Counted from the first letter of the stretch, positions 26,927 to 37,614 are shown. The stretch: DNA of 46,628 bases from Rhodobiaceae bacterium (GCA_002699615.1 PAAM01000019.1:108479-155106); one strand, 5' to 3'. Numbers and translations: made by a program. Notes: generated by a model not told the origin, from the letters alone.

Positions 26927-29344
26927 ATGGCTGAAAAAAAAGAATTAGTAGAGAAACGGGGGGCAACAGGTGTAAAAAAAACACTGAGTCTGAAGACCAG
27001 CGTTAACCCCACTCAAATTAGATCTAACTTTTCAGCTGGCAGAGCCAATACTGTTGTTGTCGAAACTAAGAGAAAAAGGGTTATAAGAAACTCAGAAAAG
27101 GCTACCTCTTCTGACAAGACTGAGGGTGTGGTACTCACAAATAAGGAAATAAATGCAAGAAATCAGGCAATATTAGACTCAAAAAATTCAAATTTGGACG
27201 TGGCTAAAAAAGGAAAAGAGCGCATTACGGCCACAGCTGAAGATGGGAAGAGTCAGATTAAAACCTCTGATAACATAATTGGTGACCAAGACATACTTGA
27301 TAACATTAACGCACCCTTACCTCAAGAAACTGATGGGGGTAGAAAAAATAAAAAAAATGCTGAGGTAAGCGAAGAACAGAAGCAAGGCCCGCAAGACGAA
27401 GAAGTTGAAGATACAAAAACACCAAATAAATTTACGAGATTTAGAAGTCAAGAAGAGCGGCGCCAAACAAAAATTACGGTGACAACTGCTTTAGATGATA
27501 CCCCGCGACAAAGATCTCTTGCTTCTATAAGGAGAAGACGGGAACGCGAAAGAAGGCAACACACAACACCTATGCCAACACAAAAAATAAGTAGAGAGAT
27601 AATAATTCCGGAAGCTATCACAATACAAGAGCTTGCAAATAGGATGGCCGAAAGAGCAGTAGATGTGATCAAACTTCTCATGAAACAGGGTCAAATGAAT
27701 AAAATTACGGATATAATTGATGCAGATACAGCTCAACTAATTGCAGAAGAATTGGGGCACAGTGTTAAAAGAGTATCGGAGGCAGATGTTGAGGTTGGGC
27801 TTGAAGGAACTGATGATAAAGATGAAGATTTACACACAAGATCACCTGTTGTGACAATTATGGGACACGTTGATCACGGTAAAACAAGCTTACTTGACGC
27901 CCTAAGAAAGAGTAGCGTAGTTTCAGGGGAGGCTGGTGGAATAACCCAACACATAGGAGCATATCAGCTCAGCACATCAAAAAATACTTCCATAACTTTT
28001 ATAGATACCCCAGGTCACGCTGCGTTCACATCAATGAGATCAAGAGGGGCAAAAGTTACTGATATAGTGGTTATAGTTGTCGCAGCAAATGATGGTGTGA
28101 TGCCACAAACAATTGAAGCAATCAATCATTCGAAAGAAGCTAATGTTCCAGTAATAGTAGCGATTAACAAAATAGACCTTGATGGCGCTGATCCAAATAG
28201 AGTAAGAAATGAGCTCCTCTCACATGAAGTTATAGTCGAATCACTCGGTGGTGATATATTGGAAGTTGAGGTATCAGCAACTAAACAAACGAACTTAGAT
28301 CAGTTAATTGATACAATTATTTTACAGTCAGAAGTACTCGATCTTAAGGCTAACCCAAATAGGATCGCAGATGGGGTCGTTATTGAGTCTTCCCTGGATA
28401 AAGGTAAGGGGCCTGTTGCAACAGTGCTAGTTCAGAGAGGGACATTAAATATTGGAGATATTGTTGTATTAGGTTCTGCTTGGGGTAAGGTGAGGGCATT
28501 ATCAAATGATTTAGGTATATCAATGCAGAAAGCTGGCCCTTCAGATCCGATAGAAATTCTTGGTCTAAATGGGGTTCCCGAAGCTGGAGATAAATTCACT
28601 GTTGTAAATAGTGAAGCAAGGGCAAGAGAAATAACTGAATATAGGCAAAGAAAAACAAAGAACTACGCGACGGGGCTCACTAACAAGCTAACTTTAGAAA
28701 ATATGATGGGGCAAATAAAAGACAAGAGCCTGAAGGAACTCCCTGTATTATTAAAAGCAGATATGCAAGGATCCATTGAGGCAATTAGCTCCGCACTGAA
28801 TGAGCTTGGTTCTGATGAGGTGATCGTTAGGATTATTCATGCAGCTGTTGGGGCAGTATCCGAAACAGATATTGCGCTGGCATCTGCTTCAAACGCGATA
28901 TTACTTGCATTTAATGTACGTCCAAATCCAAATGCAAAACTTCAAGCCCAAACTGACGGGGTTGAAATAAGACAATACTCAATAATTTATAATCTTATTG
29001 ATGAAATTAAATTAGCCTTATCAGGCCTATTAGACCCAACAATTAATGAAAAGGTAATCGGTAATGCAGAAGTTAAAGAGGTTTTTTATATCTCAAAGGT
29101 TGGAAAAGTAGCTGGCTGTATGGTGACTGATGGCATCGTTAAAAACAAAGAAAACTTGCGGCTTATAAGGGATAGTATTGTAATCCACGAAGGTAAGCTA
29201 TCCTCCCTTAAAAGGTTTCAAGAGGAAGTAAAAGAAGTTCAAGTAAGTCAAGAGTGTGGTATCTCATTCCAGAATTACCAAGACATAAAAGCAGGAGATA
29301 TCATAGAGTGTTATGAAATTGAAACAATTGAGAGATCTCTATAA
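26927..29344 (+). CDS. infB: Translation initiation factor IF-2
   Basis: IF-2 is the GTPase that brings fMet-tRNA to the 30S subunit. The 805-residue protein has a low-complexity charged N-terminus (about 1-220), an IF2_N-type segment ([19 protein letters not shown]), and the G domain with G1 GHVDHGKT at 313-320, G3 DTPGHAAF and G4 NKID, followed by domains II to IV ending in [18 protein letters not shown]. It is somewhat shorter than many alphaproteobacterial IF-2 proteins through a reduced N-terminus. rbfA starts three bases downstream. Confidence 0.98.
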   Translation: MAEKKELVEKRGATGVKKTLSLKTSVNPTQIRSNFSAGRANTVVVETKRKRVIRNSEKATSSDKTEGVVLTNKEINARNQAILDSKNSNLDVAKKGKERITATAEDGKSQIKTSDNIIGDQDILDNINAPLPQETDGGRKNKKNAEVSEEQKQGPQDEEVEDTKTPNKFTRFRSQEERRQTKITVTTALDDTPRQRSLASIRRRRERERRQHTTPMPTQKISREIIIPEAITIQELANRMAERAVDVIKLLMKQGQMNKITDIIDADTAQLIAEELGHSVKRVSEADVEVGLEGTDDKDEDLHTRSPVVTIMGHVDHGKTSLLDALRKSSVVSGEAGGITQHIGAYQLSTSKNTSITFIDTPGHAAFTSMRSRGAKVTDIVVIVVAANDGVMPQTIEAINHSKEANVPVIVAINKIDLDGADPNRVRNELLSHEVIVESLGGDILEVEVSATKQTNLDQLIDTIILQSEVLDLKANPNRIADGVVIESSLDKGKGPVATVLVQRGTLNIGDIVVLGSAWGKVRALSNDLGISMQKAGPSDPIEILGLNGVPEAGDKFTVVNSEARAREITEYRQRKTKNYATGLTNKLTLENMMGQIKDKSLKELPVLLKADMQGSIEAISSALNELGSDEVIVRIIHAAVGAVSETDIALASASNAILLAFNVRPNPNAKLQAQTDGVEIRQYSIIYNLIDEIKLALSGLLDPTINEKVIGNAEVKEVFYISKVGKVAGCMVTDGIVKNKENLRLIRDSIVIHEGKLSSLKRFQEEVKEVQVSQECGISFQNYQDIKAGDIIECYEIETIERSL

Positions 29345-29347
29345 TAA

Positions 29348-29725
29348 ATGCTCAGAGGAAAAGCACCTAAAGAGGCTTATAGCCAGAGGCAACTGAAAGT
29401 TGGCGAAATAATCAAGAAGTCACTCTCTGACTTTTTATACCGAGACACGATTCATGATGAGGATCTGCAGAGTGTTTCTATTACAATAACTCAGGTAACT
29501 ATGAGTCCGGATTTGAAACAGGCAACGGCATATATTATGCCTCTAGGTGGAAATGGGACCATTGATATAGTCAATGCTCTTAATAAAAACTCAAAATATA
29601 TAAGAGGCAGAATTGGCCCAAAACTATCTTTAAAATTTACCCCCTCTATAGTTTATAAAGAGGATGAAACATTTGATTATGCATTAAAAATAGACCATTT
29701 ATTGAATAATTTGTCTAAAAGTTAA
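29348..29725 (+). CDS. rbfA: Ribosome-binding factor A
   Basis: RbfA is a KH-fold factor needed for 16S rRNA 5' end processing and cold growth. The 125-residue protein has the usual N-terminal QRQLKVGEIIKKSLSDFL, the ITQVTMSPDLKQATAYIMPL strand and the C-terminal YIRGRIGPKLSLKFTPSIVY block. It has the standard size and sits in its standard operon position between infB and truB. Confidence 0.94.
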   Translation: MLRGKAPKEAYSQRQLKVGEIIKKSLSDFLYRDTIHDEDLQSVSITITQVTMSPDLKQATAYIMPLGGNGTIDIVNALNKNSKYIRGRIGPKLSLKFTPSIVYKEDETFDYALKIDHLLNNLSKS

Positions 29726-29758
29726 ATTTATAAAGAAAATAACTAAAATGTGTAAATT

Positions 29759-30673
29759 ATGGTAAAATCTTACAATAATTTATTCCATGGTTGGATAAAC
29801 CTCTACAAAGATAAAGATTTAACCTCAAATGATGCATTGAGACTTCTTAAATCCAAATTTAAGAAGAATAAGATTGGTCATGCCGGAACATTAGATCCGA
29901 TGGCAACGGGAATATTGCCGGTAGCCCTTGGAGAAGCTACAAAGACTATCCCTTACATCCACGAGAAAAATAAAACTTATCTTTTCACAATTAAGTTTGG
30001 TGATCAGACTGACACGGATGATGCTACCGGTAAGATTATAAGAAGGTCAAACAAGAAACCAGATATTAACGAGATAAAGTCTGTTTTGAGTAATTATATT
30101 GGGCCAATAAAACAAATCCCACCCGTTTACTCCGCAAAAAAATTTAAAGGTATTCGATCATATAAACTTGCTCGTAATGGAATAGTCCCAGATATGGTTA
30201 AAAAATCAAAAATAGTTAAAATAGAAGATATCAAACTGATTAAAATGGATAGTGATTTAGAATGCACGATTGAGGTAACCTGTGGAACGGGAACATATAT
30301 TCGCTCGATTTCCAAACACATTGGAGACAAATTAGATTTATGTTGCCATGTGACAAAAATTGAGCGGACAAAATACGGACCATTCAATTTAAAAAATATT
30401 TTATCTATTGATAGACTTATACAATTAAACCATGATATAGATACTCTTGATATGATTATTTGCCCGGTTGAAACTGTGCTGGACGACATCCTGGCAGTTC
30501 AGGTGAATAGTTACGACGCTAACAGGTTAAAAAATGGTTCAACAATCACTTTTAGGGGTAAAAATAAAGATCCCCAATCTGGTAGGGTAATAGTAAAATC
30601 TGCAGATAAATTGATTGCTATTTGTAGCTTGCAAGAAATGCAATTACAACCAGTTAGAGTATTTAACTTGTAG
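29759..30673 (+). CDS. truB: tRNA pseudouridine55 synthase
   Basis: TruB isomerises U55 in the T loop of tRNAs. The 304-residue enzyme has the catalytic motif [19 protein letters not shown] with D46 as the nucleophile, the [12 protein letters not shown] block and the [20 protein letters not shown] block. The C-terminal part ([16 protein letters not shown]) is the PUA-like tail. It follows rbfA by 33 bases and precedes rpsO, as in most proteobacteria. Confidence 0.96.
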   Translation: MVKSYNNLFHGWINLYKDKDLTSNDALRLLKSKFKKNKIGHAGTLDPMATGILPVALGEATKTIPYIHEKNKTYLFTIKFGDQTDTDDATGKIIRRSNKKPDINEIKSVLSNYIGPIKQIPPVYSAKKFKGIRSYKLARNGIVPDMVKKSKIVKIEDIKLIKMDSDLECTIEVTCGTGTYIRSISKHIGDKLDLCCHVTKIERTKYGPFNLKNILSIDRLIQLNHDIDTLDMIICPVETVLDDILAVQVNSYDANRLKNGSTITFRGKNKDPQSGRVIVKSADKLIAICSLQEMQLQPVRVFNL

Positions 30674-30699
30674 ATAATAGTAAATTGAAGGAGATTATG

Positions 30700-30969
30700 A
30701 TGTCGATAAAAAAAGATACTAAGACAAGCTTAATAAAAGAATATTCGAGAAATAAAACAGATACAGGGTCTCCTGAAGTTCAAATCGCAATACTCACTGA
30801 ACGAATTGTGAACCTCACAGAACACTTTAAGACGCATAAGAAAGATAACCATTCACGAACTGGTTTACTTAAACTTGTCAGCCAAAGACGGAAGCAATTG
30901 GATTATTTAAAACTTAAAGATGAAAATAAATACATGGATATAATAAAGAAATTGGGAATAAGAAGATAA
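30700..30969 (+). CDS. rpsO: 30S ribosomal protein S15
   Basis: S15 binds 16S rRNA early in 30S assembly. Starting at ATG 30700 gives 89 residues, the canonical S15 length, beginning [18 protein letters not shown] and including [35 protein letters not shown] and a KKLGIRR end. The start is fixed by an AAGGAG ribosome-binding site at 30688-30693 with six-base spacing; an upstream TTG (30685) and ATG (30697) are in frame but less likely. It is followed by pnp after 16 bases, the classic S15-PNPase pair. Confidence 0.97.
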   Translation: MSIKKDTKTSLIKEYSRNKTDTGSPEVQIAILTERIVNLTEHFKTHKKDNHSRTGLLKLVSQRRKQLDYLKLKDENKYMDIIKKLGIRR

Positions 30970-30985
30970 ATAAGATTGGAAAGTA

Positions 30986-33151
30986 ATGTTTAATATACAC
31001 AATGAAGAAATAAATTGGGGTGGAAGAACCCTTAGAATTGAAACAGGCAAAATCGCGAGACAAGCGGATGGAGCAGTCATCGTGACTTATGGTGGCACAT
31101 CAGTAATTGCGACAGTATGTGCAGAAAAAAAACCAAAAACGGGCATAGATTTTTTTCCTCTTACCGTTAATTATCAAGAAAAATCCTATGCATCTGGCAA
31201 AATACCAGGGGGATATTTTAAACGTGAAGGGAGGCCTACTGAGAGAGAAACCCTTATATCACGGCTCATAGATAGACCAATAAGACCACTTTTTGTAAAA
31301 GAATTTAAAAATGAAACACAAGTCATAGCAACTGTCTTAACTTATGATCATGAAAATGACCCAGATGTGGTTGCTATGATCGCTTGTTCAGCAGCTCTAA
31401 CAATTTCAGGTATACCTTTTAAGGGTCCGATTGGCGCAGCCAAAATTGGTTTGATTGAGAATGAACTAGTTTTAAATCCTAAAGTTGAAGATATTGAAAA
31501 TTCAAAGCTTGAGCTTGTTGTAGCGGGAACTAAGAATGCAATCTTAATGATTGAGTCAGAGGCGTCAGAATTAACTGAAAAGATGATGTTAGAAGCAGTA
31601 ATGTTTGCACATCAGTCGATGCAAGAAGTAATTGAGATGATTATAAATCTCGCAAGAAAATGTGCTAAAGACCCAATGATTATTGAAGAAAAAGACAATA
31701 CTGAGATCACGAGCTTTATAGATGGAGAAGTAAGGTCAAAACTAGAGAAAGCTTTTCAAATAACAGATAAGCAGGAACGCTATGGGCAAGTTGCAGTAAT
31801 CAAAGATGAAATGATTGAAAAACTTACTGAAAAATATGATGATAGCTATGATGAAATAGAGGCATCGGGCGTATTTAAGGATATTGAAAGTTCTATTGTG
31901 AGAAGCTCAATACTTAAAGACTCAAAAAGAATAGATGGTAGAGGGTTATCTGATATTCGCCCAATCTCAGTCGAAGTCGGGCTGCTACCTCAAACACATG
32001 GCTCCTCTCTCTTTACACGTGGGGAAACCCAGGCAATAGTGGTGACAACACTTGGTACAACCGATGATGAGCAATATATAGACTCATTGGATGGAACCAA
32101 AAAACAGAATTTTATGCTCCACTACAATTTCCCTCCGTTTTCAGTCGGTGAAGTCGGAAGAATTGGGGCAACGGGAAGAAGAGAAATTGGTCATGGAAAA
32201 CTAGCTTGGCGTGCAATACATCCATTACTTCCAACTAAAGATGATTTCCCTTATACAATCAGAGTAGTGTCTGAGATTACAGAGTCTAATGGCTCATCAT
32301 CAATGGCAACAGTATGCGGTACATCACTTGCCCTTATGGACGCCGGTGTTCCAATTCGTGAACCAATTGCAGGGATTGCTATGGGCTTAATTCTTGAAGG
32401 TAAAGATTATGCCGTTCTCTCTGACATTATTGGGGATGAAGACCACCTCGGCGATATGGACTTTAAGGTTGCAGGCACTAGCAAAGGTATCACTACACTG
32501 CAAATGGATATTAAAATATCAGGAATTACCAAAGAGATCATGAAAAAGGCACTAGATCAGGCTAAAGCCGGCAGAAAGCATATTTTGTCGGAAATGGAAA
32601 AAGCAATAAAGGTATCAAGGAATGATGTCGCTGATACTGCTCCTAGGATTGAGACCATGAATATCCCAACTGACAAAATAAAAGATGTAATTGGCTCCGG
32701 AGGTAAGGTAATAAAAGAGATGGTAGAGCAGACAGGTGCCAAAATAAGTGTTGACGACTCTGGGATAATAACAATTGCTTCCACGGATAAGAATGCCATT
32801 GAGTCTGCAAAAGTCAGGATACATCAAATCGTTGATGAACCAGAGGTTGGTGAGATATACAAGGGTAAGGTTGTAAAAATTGTTGATTTTGGTGCATTTG
32901 TAAACTTCTTTGGCCCTAGAGATGGCCTAGTCCACATATCCCAACTAAGTAATGAACGAACTTCACAAGTTACAGATGTGATAAATGAAAATGACGATGT
33001 GTATGTAAAATTGATAGGTTTTGATGATAGGGGTAAATCAAAATTATCAATGAAAAATATAAACCAAGATAGTGGTCTTGAAGAGAGCGAGTCGAATGCG
33101 TCAAACGATAAGCCAGAAAAGACAAGACAGAGAAGAAAGAAGAAAGACTAA
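30986..33151 (+). CDS. pnp: Polynucleotide phosphorylase
   Basis: PNPase degrades RNA 3'-5' by phosphorolysis and can add tails. The 721-residue product contains two RNase PH-like cores ([20 protein letters not shown] in the first; [23 protein letters not shown] in the second, with the catalytic-site Asp cluster), then a KH domain ([20 protein letters not shown]) and an S1 domain ([20 protein letters not shown]), ending in a charged tail. It is full length. It ends the plus-strand run and faces fabI; the 21-base spacer shows only a short AAAATATTTT palindrome and no convincing terminator. Confidence 0.98.
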   Translation: MFNIHNEEINWGGRTLRIETGKIARQADGAVIVTYGGTSVIATVCAEKKPKTGIDFFPLTVNYQEKSYASGKIPGGYFKREGRPTERETLISRLIDRPIRPLFVKEFKNETQVIATVLTYDHENDPDVVAMIACSAALTISGIPFKGPIGAAKIGLIENELVLNPKVEDIENSKLELVVAGTKNAILMIESEASELTEKMMLEAVMFAHQSMQEVIEMIINLARKCAKDPMIIEEKDNTEITSFIDGEVRSKLEKAFQITDKQERYGQVAVIKDEMIEKLTEKYDDSYDEIEASGVFKDIESSIVRSSILKDSKRIDGRGLSDIRPISVEVGLLPQTHGSSLFTRGETQAIVVTTLGTTDDEQYIDSLDGTKKQNFMLHYNFPPFSVGEVGRIGATGRREIGHGKLAWRAIHPLLPTKDDFPYTIRVVSEITESNGSSSMATVCGTSLALMDAGVPIREPIAGIAMGLILEGKDYAVLSDIIGDEDHLGDMDFKVAGTSKGITTLQMDIKISGITKEIMKKALDQAKAGRKHILSEMEKAIKVSRNDVADTAPRIETMNIPTDKIKDVIGSGGKVIKEMVEQTGAKISVDDSGIITIASTDKNAIESAKVRIHQIVDEPEVGEIYKGKVVKIVDFGAFVNFFGPRDGLVHISQLSNERTSQVTDVINENDDVYVKLIGFDDRGKSKLSMKNINQDSGLEESESNASNDKPEKTRQRRKKKD

Positions 33152-33172
33152 AAAATATTTTAATCTATCAAC

Positions 33173-34012
33173 TCAATCTTGATTGTCGTATATACTATCA
33201 TCGTGCAACCTTTCAGGTCTCGGTGTAGAAATTATATTGTAACCAGAGTCGACATAATGTACCTCACCAGTAACCCCTGCAGATAAGTCTGATAACAAAT
33301 AGATCGCAGAACCCCCAATATCCGACAATGTAACCGTCTTTTGCAGCGGGGAATGTCTTTTCTGAAAGTTAAACATTGCGCGTGCATCAGCTATGCCACC
33401 TCCTGCTAGAGTTCTCATAGGACCTGCGGATATAGCATTCACTCTAATGCCTCTTGTTCCGAAGTCTGCAGCTAAATATCTCACCGAGGACTCGAGTCCC
33501 GCTTTTGCAATACCCATGACATTGTAATTTGGCATGACCCTGTTAGCTCCATCAAATGTGAGGGTAATAATAGAACCACCACTCGTCATAATTTTTTGGG
33601 CTTCTTTGACAACTTCTGTGAAAGAAAAACATGATATTAGCATTGTTTTAATAAAATTTTCCTTTGTTGTATTGTAATATTCTCCTTTCAACTGATCTTT
33701 ATCTGAAAATGCAATTGCGTGGACAAGAAAATCAATATTCTCCCATTTATTACGTATTGAATTAAAAAAATTTTCAATATCTTCACTTGACTCCACATCG
33801 CAGGGATATATCAAACCTGATCCCAATCCTTTTGCCAATGGTTCAACCCTTTTTTTTAGAGTCTCAGATTGATATGAGAATGCAAGCTCAGCGCCAGCTG
33901 CTGATAATGACTGGGCAATACCCCATGCTATAGAATGATCATTTGCAACACCCATAATTACACCTTTTTTACCATTCATAAGGGATAAATTTATATTGTT
34001 CTCATCTGCCAT
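33173..34012 (-). CDS. fabI: Enoyl-[acyl-carrier-protein] reductase (NADH), FabI
   Basis: FabI reduces the enoyl-ACP double bond in the last step of each fatty acid elongation cycle. The 279-residue short-chain dehydrogenase has the FabI-specific cofactor loop GVANDHSIAWGIAQ (21-34) and the catalytic Y163 and K170 in the Y-x6-K spacing (NYNVMGIAKAGLE), distinct from the Y-x3-K of ordinary SDRs. It lies two bases after fabB in the order fabA-fabB-fabI, a known alphaproteobacterial arrangement next to irr. Confidence 0.96.
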   Translation of the reverse strand: MADENNINLSLMNGKKGVIMGVANDHSIAWGIAQSLSAAGAELAFSYQSETLKKRVEPLAKGLGSGLIYPCDVESSEDIENFFNSIRNKWENIDFLVHAIAFSDKDQLKGEYYNTTKENFIKTMLISCFSFTEVVKEAQKIMTSGGSIITLTFDGANRVMPNYNVMGIAKAGLESSVRYLAADFGTRGIRVNAISAGPMRTLAGGGIADARAMFNFQKRHSPLQKTVTLSDIGGSAIYLLSDLSAGVTGEVHYVDSGYNIISTPRPERLHDDSIYDNQD

Positions 34013-34014
34013 AA

Positions 34015-35226
34015 TTAGATCTTTCTAAACACAAGGCACGCATTTGTACCACCAAAACCGAATGCATTGGACATCACCGTATTAACTTCAATATCATCTT
34101 TACGTTCAAGCGCTATGGGTAAGTCACAAAAGTTTGGGTCTAGTTCATCAATATTGCAAGATTTAGCAATAAAATTATTTTGCATCATAATCAGAGAAAA
34201 AATTGCCTCGTGCGCTCCGGCGGCACCAAGAGAGTGACCACTAAGTGATTTTGTTGCTGATATAGTTGGAATTTTATCGCCGAAAACACTGCGAATTGCC
34301 TTTGCTTCAATAATATCACCTTGAGGCGTTGAAGTTGCGTGTGGGTTAATATAATCAATCTCTGCGTCCATACCATCTGTTGCAAGTTGCATAGCTCTCT
34401 CCGCACCTTCTCCTGATAATAGAACCATGTCGCTTCCGTCAGATGTGGAACCATAACCAATAATCTCAGCATATATTTTTGCCCCCCTTGCGACTGCGTG
34501 ATTATACTCTTCTAGTATTAATATGCCTGCGCCACCAGCTATAACAAAGCCGTCCCTATTCAAATCGTAAGCTCTGCTAGCTTTTGCTGGATTATCATTA
34601 AAATTTGAAGACATCGCACCCATCCCATCAAATAAGACTGATAATGACCAGTCTAATTCTTCGCCACCACCTGCTATCATAATATCTTGACTACCCCATT
34701 TTATCAGCTCATAGGAGCTACCAATACAGTTGTTTGATGTTGCGCATGCTGACGATATGGAATAATTAACACCCTTTATGCCAAGGTATGTTGATAGTGT
34801 TGCGGACGCCATTGAGCACATTGCTTTTGGTACGACAAAAGGGCCAACATGCTTGGCGCCCCTCTCCCTGGTTTGATCAGCCGCCTTTACAATTGACCGT
34901 GTGGATGGTCCCCCAGTTCCAACAATTAGACCTGTTCTTTCGTGCGAAACTTCACTTTCATCAAGCATTGCGTCAGAAATGGCTTGCTCGGCAGCGATGT
35001 ATGACCATGCCGAACCTTCTGCGAGGAATCTTAATTTTTTTCTATCAATATTTTCTTCTAAATCAATATCTGGACTTCCATAAACTTGAGACTTAAACCC
35101 CAAATTATCATAACCAATAGCTTTTGAAATACCCGGTGTACAGTCAAATAATGATTTTTTGACTTCCTCAGTATTATTTCCAATACTTGATACAATACCA
35201 GTTCCTGTAATAACAACTCTACGCAT
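34015..35226 (-). CDS. fabB: Beta-ketoacyl-ACP synthase I, FabB
   Basis: FabB elongates acyl-ACP and is required for unsaturated fatty acid synthesis together with FabA. From ATG 35226 the product has 403 residues beginning MRRVVITGTGIVSSIGNN. The active-site cysteine (C161) lies in ISSACATSNNCIGSSYE, and the two histidines in NPHATSTPQGD and SLSGHSLGAAGAHE. The start is chosen because GAGGGG precedes it at good spacing; a TTG at 35256 would add ten residues overlapping fabA. A 13-base gap follows fabA. Confidence 0.96.
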   Translation of the reverse strand: MRRVVITGTGIVSSIGNNTEEVKKSLFDCTPGISKAIGYDNLGFKSQVYGSPDIDLEENIDRKKLRFLAEGSAWSYIAAEQAISDAMLDESEVSHERTGLIVGTGGPSTRSIVKAADQTRERGAKHVGPFVVPKAMCSMASATLSTYLGIKGVNYSISSACATSNNCIGSSYELIKWGSQDIMIAGGGEELDWSLSVLFDGMGAMSSNFNDNPAKASRAYDLNRDGFVIAGGAGILILEEYNHAVARGAKIYAEIIGYGSTSDGSDMVLLSGEGAERAMQLATDGMDAEIDYINPHATSTPQGDIIEAKAIRSVFGDKIPTISATKSLSGHSLGAAGAHEAIFSLIMMQNNFIAKSCNIDELDPNFCDLPIALERKDDIEVNTVMSNAFGFGGTNACLVFRKI

Positions 35227-35239
35227 AGACCCCTCAAAA

Positions 35240-35746
35240 TTATTCAAATAAACCAACTTTTAAATTTTCTGCGGAATAAACTTTCTCCCCATCGGCATAA
35301 AGTTCGCCGTCAGCGACCCCAAGAGTTAGATTTCTCGTAACTAGTTTTTTAATATTTACAATATATTCAAGTCTTTTAATGGCTGGAGTAATCATACCAA
35401 AGAATTTAACTTCCCCGACCCCAAGTGCCCTTCCCTTGCCAGGTTGACCGAGCCATCCTAAATAAAAACCCAGCAGTTGCCATAGCGCGTCAAGACCTAA
35501 ACAACCTGGCATAACAGGATCACCCTTGAAGTGACAATCAAAAAACCAGCTATCCTCTGATATATCCATTTCTGCAATTATCTGACCCTTCGAATGCGAG
35601 CCACCCTCTGTATTGATTTTTGATATTTTATTAAACATTAACATCGGCGGCATAGGCAATTGGGCGTTACCCGAACCAAATAAATTACCTTCAGCACAAG
35701 CTATAAGGTCTTCATATGTGAAAGCATCTTTATCAAATTTTGACAT
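35240..35746 (-). CDS. fabA: 3-hydroxydecanoyl-ACP dehydratase/isomerase, FabA
   Basis: FabA dehydrates 3-hydroxyacyl-ACP and isomerises the C10 intermediate, starting anaerobic-type unsaturated fatty acid synthesis. The 168-residue hotdog-fold protein has the active-site block [20 protein letters not shown] with H72 and D86, aligned two residues beyond the E. coli H70 and D84. It is the first gene of fabA-fabB-fabI and is divergent from irr across 89 bases, where a perfect minus-strand TATAAT (35787-35782) could be its -10 element. Confidence 0.97.
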   Translation of the reverse strand: MSKFDKDAFTYEDLIACAEGNLFGSGNAQLPMPPMLMFNKISKINTEGGSHSKGQIIAEMDISEDSWFFDCHFKGDPVMPGCLGLDALWQLLGFYLGWLGQPGKGRALGVGEVKFFGMITPAIKRLEYIVNIKKLVTRNLTLGVADGELYADGEKVYSAENLKVGLFE

Positions 35747-35790
35747 ATAATCTATTCAACAATTTACATTAATTTAAATTTATTATAAAA

Positions 35791-35803
35791 TTAGAGTAAC
35801 TAA
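35791..35803. promoter_or_regulatory. Candidate operator between fabA and irr (TTAG-N5-CTAA)
   Basis: TTAGAGTAACTAA is an inverted repeat located just upstream of the possible fabA -10 (35787-35782), so a bound protein would block that promoter. It resembles, but is two bases shorter than, the published alphaproteobacterial Irr box pattern with TTTAGAA and TTCTAAA arms. Irr binding is a guess. Confidence 0.3.
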
Positions 35804-35810
35804 ATTATGT

Positions 35811-35824
35811 TTAATATATATTAA
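35811..35824. promoter_or_regulatory. Palindrome immediately upstream of irr
   Basis: TTAATATATATTAA is a perfect 14-bp palindrome ending 11 bases before the irr start codon. It may be an autoregulatory site or part of the irr promoter; AT-only composition means chance cannot be excluded. Confidence 0.25.
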
Positions 35825-35835
35825 GAATAACCATT

Positions 35836-36270
35836 ATGCAAAACTTAACAAAAGATACAAAAATCCAAATGAATAAACTTTGTGTTATGGGTATACTTCG
35901 AAAAGCAGATATAAAAATAACAAGACAACGCGTACATCTCGCCGGAATTTTATTTAATCTGCCACAAGGACATTTTACGGCAGAAGAGTTACATGATGAG
36001 ACAAAGCAAGGCAATCTTAAAGTCTCCCTAGCAACAGTCTACAATACACTCAAGCACTTCTCCCAAAATGGGATAATCAAAACTCTACAAGTAGATAGCC
36101 ACAAAACATTCTTTGATAGAAATACTGATCATCACTATCATATCAAGAGCAATAATATAATCGAAGATATATCTGCGGAAGATGTCAATGTTGAACTTTC
36201 CCCCACAAAAATTCCACGAGGTAAAAAAATAAAATCCATAGATTTAATAATTAATCTTTGTGATGAATAA
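35836..36270 (+). CDS. irr: Irr, Fur-family iron/heme-response regulator
   Basis: Irr is the alphaproteobacterial Fur-family regulator that responds to heme and represses or activates iron genes. The 144-residue protein has the family opening LRKADIKITRQRVHLAGILF, a recognition helix SLATVYNTLKHF (64-75) and the histidine-rich metal/heme motif DHHYH (H99, H100, H102), equivalent to the HxH/HHH motif of Irr. No N-terminal GCPW heme motif is present, as in most Irr outside Bradyrhizobium. Divergence from fabA-fabB-fabI is a recognised conserved arrangement and supports Irr over Fur or Zur. It converges on the SH3-protein gene with only eight bases between. Confidence 0.9.
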   Translation: MQNLTKDTKIQMNKLCVMGILRKADIKITRQRVHLAGILFNLPQGHFTAEELHDETKQGNLKVSLATVYNTLKHFSQNGIIKTLQVDSHKTFFDRNTDHHYHIKSNNIIEDISAEDVNVELSPTKIPRGKKIKSIDLIINLCDE

Positions 36271-36278
36271 TACTCTTG

Positions 36279-36860
36279 CTACTCCCTTAATAATATTATC
36301 TCGTCAATATAGACACCAAAAATAAGACTTTGATCAATCCAGCCCTCGCTCTCTTGCGTTTTTACACGACATTTCATACCATCGCAGCTTTGAATGCTTA
36401 CAAGAACGCCTGACTCAAGTTTGATATTTACTTCATTTGTATCATTTCCCTTATATAAGTCCTCAAAATTTTGTTTTTTTTCTGTAATTCTCCATGGGGA
36501 AACAATTCCCATTCTGTTTGACGTAATTAACGTATTTTTTATCCAGCCAGTTTTAGCTTGAAAATCCCGAATCTTACTCCAACCCTGTATATCCTCTAAT
36601 ATTTCGATCGGAAGGCCTTTTTTCTGATATGTCCATAAAATATTATGATCCAATGACGGCCCAACTCTGACATTAACCCTCTCTGATCTTAAACTCTTAA
36701 ATTTATAGTAATCATCTTGAGTCTTAGTAACTGAAGTATCCCCAACAGTATCCTCAAATTCTTGAAACGCGCTTTCAAAAACTTTGAATGAAATTAGTAC
36801 TAAAGATATAAAAATTATCATAAAAATGAGAATTTTTCTCGAAAGTAATTTTACAGTCAT
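36279..36860 (-). CDS. Membrane-anchored bacterial SH3-domain protein, function unknown
   Basis: A 193-residue protein with an N-terminal membrane segment (about residues 9-27, ILIFMIIFISLVLISF) and no clear cleavage site, followed by two SH3b-like repeats. The first carries RVNVRVGPSLDHNILWTYQKKGLPIEI split by usual SH3 features (RVNVRxGP, KKGLPIEI, GWSKIRD, GWIKNTLI); the second, weaker one (VNIKLESGVLVSIQSCDGMKCRVKTQESEGWIDQSLIFG) is shortened. This matches a family common in alphaproteobacteria near irr, thought to act in the periplasm. No function is established. It lies four bases downstream of the E1-like gene. Confidence 0.75.
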   Translation of the reverse strand: MTVKLLSRKILIFMIIFISLVLISFKVFESAFQEFEDTVGDTSVTKTQDDYYKFKSLRSERVNVRVGPSLDHNILWTYQKKGLPIEILEDIQGWSKIRDFQAKTGWIKNTLITSNRMGIVSPWRITEKKQNFEDLYKGNDTNEVNIKLESGVLVSIQSCDGMKCRVKTQESEGWIDQSLIFGVYIDEIILLRE

Positions 36861-36864
36861 ACTA

Positions 36865-37614
36865 TCAATATTTTATTGTTTCAAATCTCAAATTAAGTAA
36901 ATCCACCATGAGCATTTTACCAAATAACCCTTCATTAATATTTAATATTATTTTTAAGCACTCAGATGCCATAATTGTCCCAACAAGCGTTGTGGTTATT
37001 GACAATATTCCTTCATCTGAGCAGTCATCCAAGGAGTTTGCAGTATTTTCCTCGTTAAATAAGCTACGGATTTTCGGATTATTTATCTTTAATGTTGACG
37101 GAAGAATAGTTGTTATTTGCCCTTCATAAGCTCTTACAGTCCCAAGTATGTAAGGCTTTTTGTACTTTTGACAATCATCAGCAATTTTGAATCTTGTCTC
37201 AAAATTATCTGTGCAATCAATAATAATATCATACTCGGTAATTATCTTTTTTAATTCCGGACTTTTTGCATCAGTTACATAATCATAAATGGTCAAATTT
37301 GGGTTTAATTTATTTATAAAAATTTTTGCGCTTTCGGTTTTATTGAGACCAATTCTATCTACGTTATGGATAAATTGTCTTTGTAAATTTGATAAATCGA
37401 CAATATCATTATCAACAAGTCCTATTTGCCCGACGCCTGCACTAGATAGATGTGTAACCACTGGTGAGCCAAGCCCACCTAAACCAATTACAAGAACCTT
37501 GGATGATTTAAGTTTTCTTTGCCCGTTGCCTCCAATATTTTTTATGAGAATTTGTTTTGAGTATCTCTCTAATTCTTCGCCTCCGATATACAAATTTTTC
37601 TTCTTATCCAGCAT
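36865..37614 (-). CDS. HesA/MoeB/ThiF-family E1-like adenylyltransferase lacking zinc cysteines
   Basis: The 249-residue protein belongs to the E1-like family that adenylates the C-terminus of ubiquitin-like sulfur carriers (MoaD, ThiS). It has the ERYSKQI N-terminal motif, the nucleotide loop VIGLGGLGSPV (42-52), VDNDIVDLSNLQRQ (68-81), DCTDNFETR (133-141) and DDCSDEGILS with C198, the usual active-site cysteine position. The zinc CxxC pairs are absent: the usual CxxCLF is IRSLF (182-186) and the C-terminus stops at LRFETIKY without the second CxxC. Start ATG 37614 is supported by AGGA seven bases upstream; a GTG at 37641 is an alternative. It follows dut by one base. Confidence 0.85.
   Translation of the reverse strand: MLDKKKNLYIGGEELERYSKQILIKNIGGNGQRKLKSSKVLVIGLGGLGSPVVTHLSSAGVGQIGLVDNDIVDLSNLQRQFIHNVDRIGLNKTESAKIFINKLNPNLTIYDYVTDAKSPELKKIITEYDIIIDCTDNFETRFKIADDCQKYKKPYILGTVRAYEGQITTILPSTLKINNPKIRSLFNEENTANSLDDCSDEGILSITTTLVGTIMASECLKIILNINEGLFGKMLMVDLLNLRFETIKY

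Noticed and set aside
33152-33172. Bidirectional terminator between pnp and fabI
   Set aside because: Only an AAAATATTTT palindrome is present, with no GC stem; evidence is insufficient.
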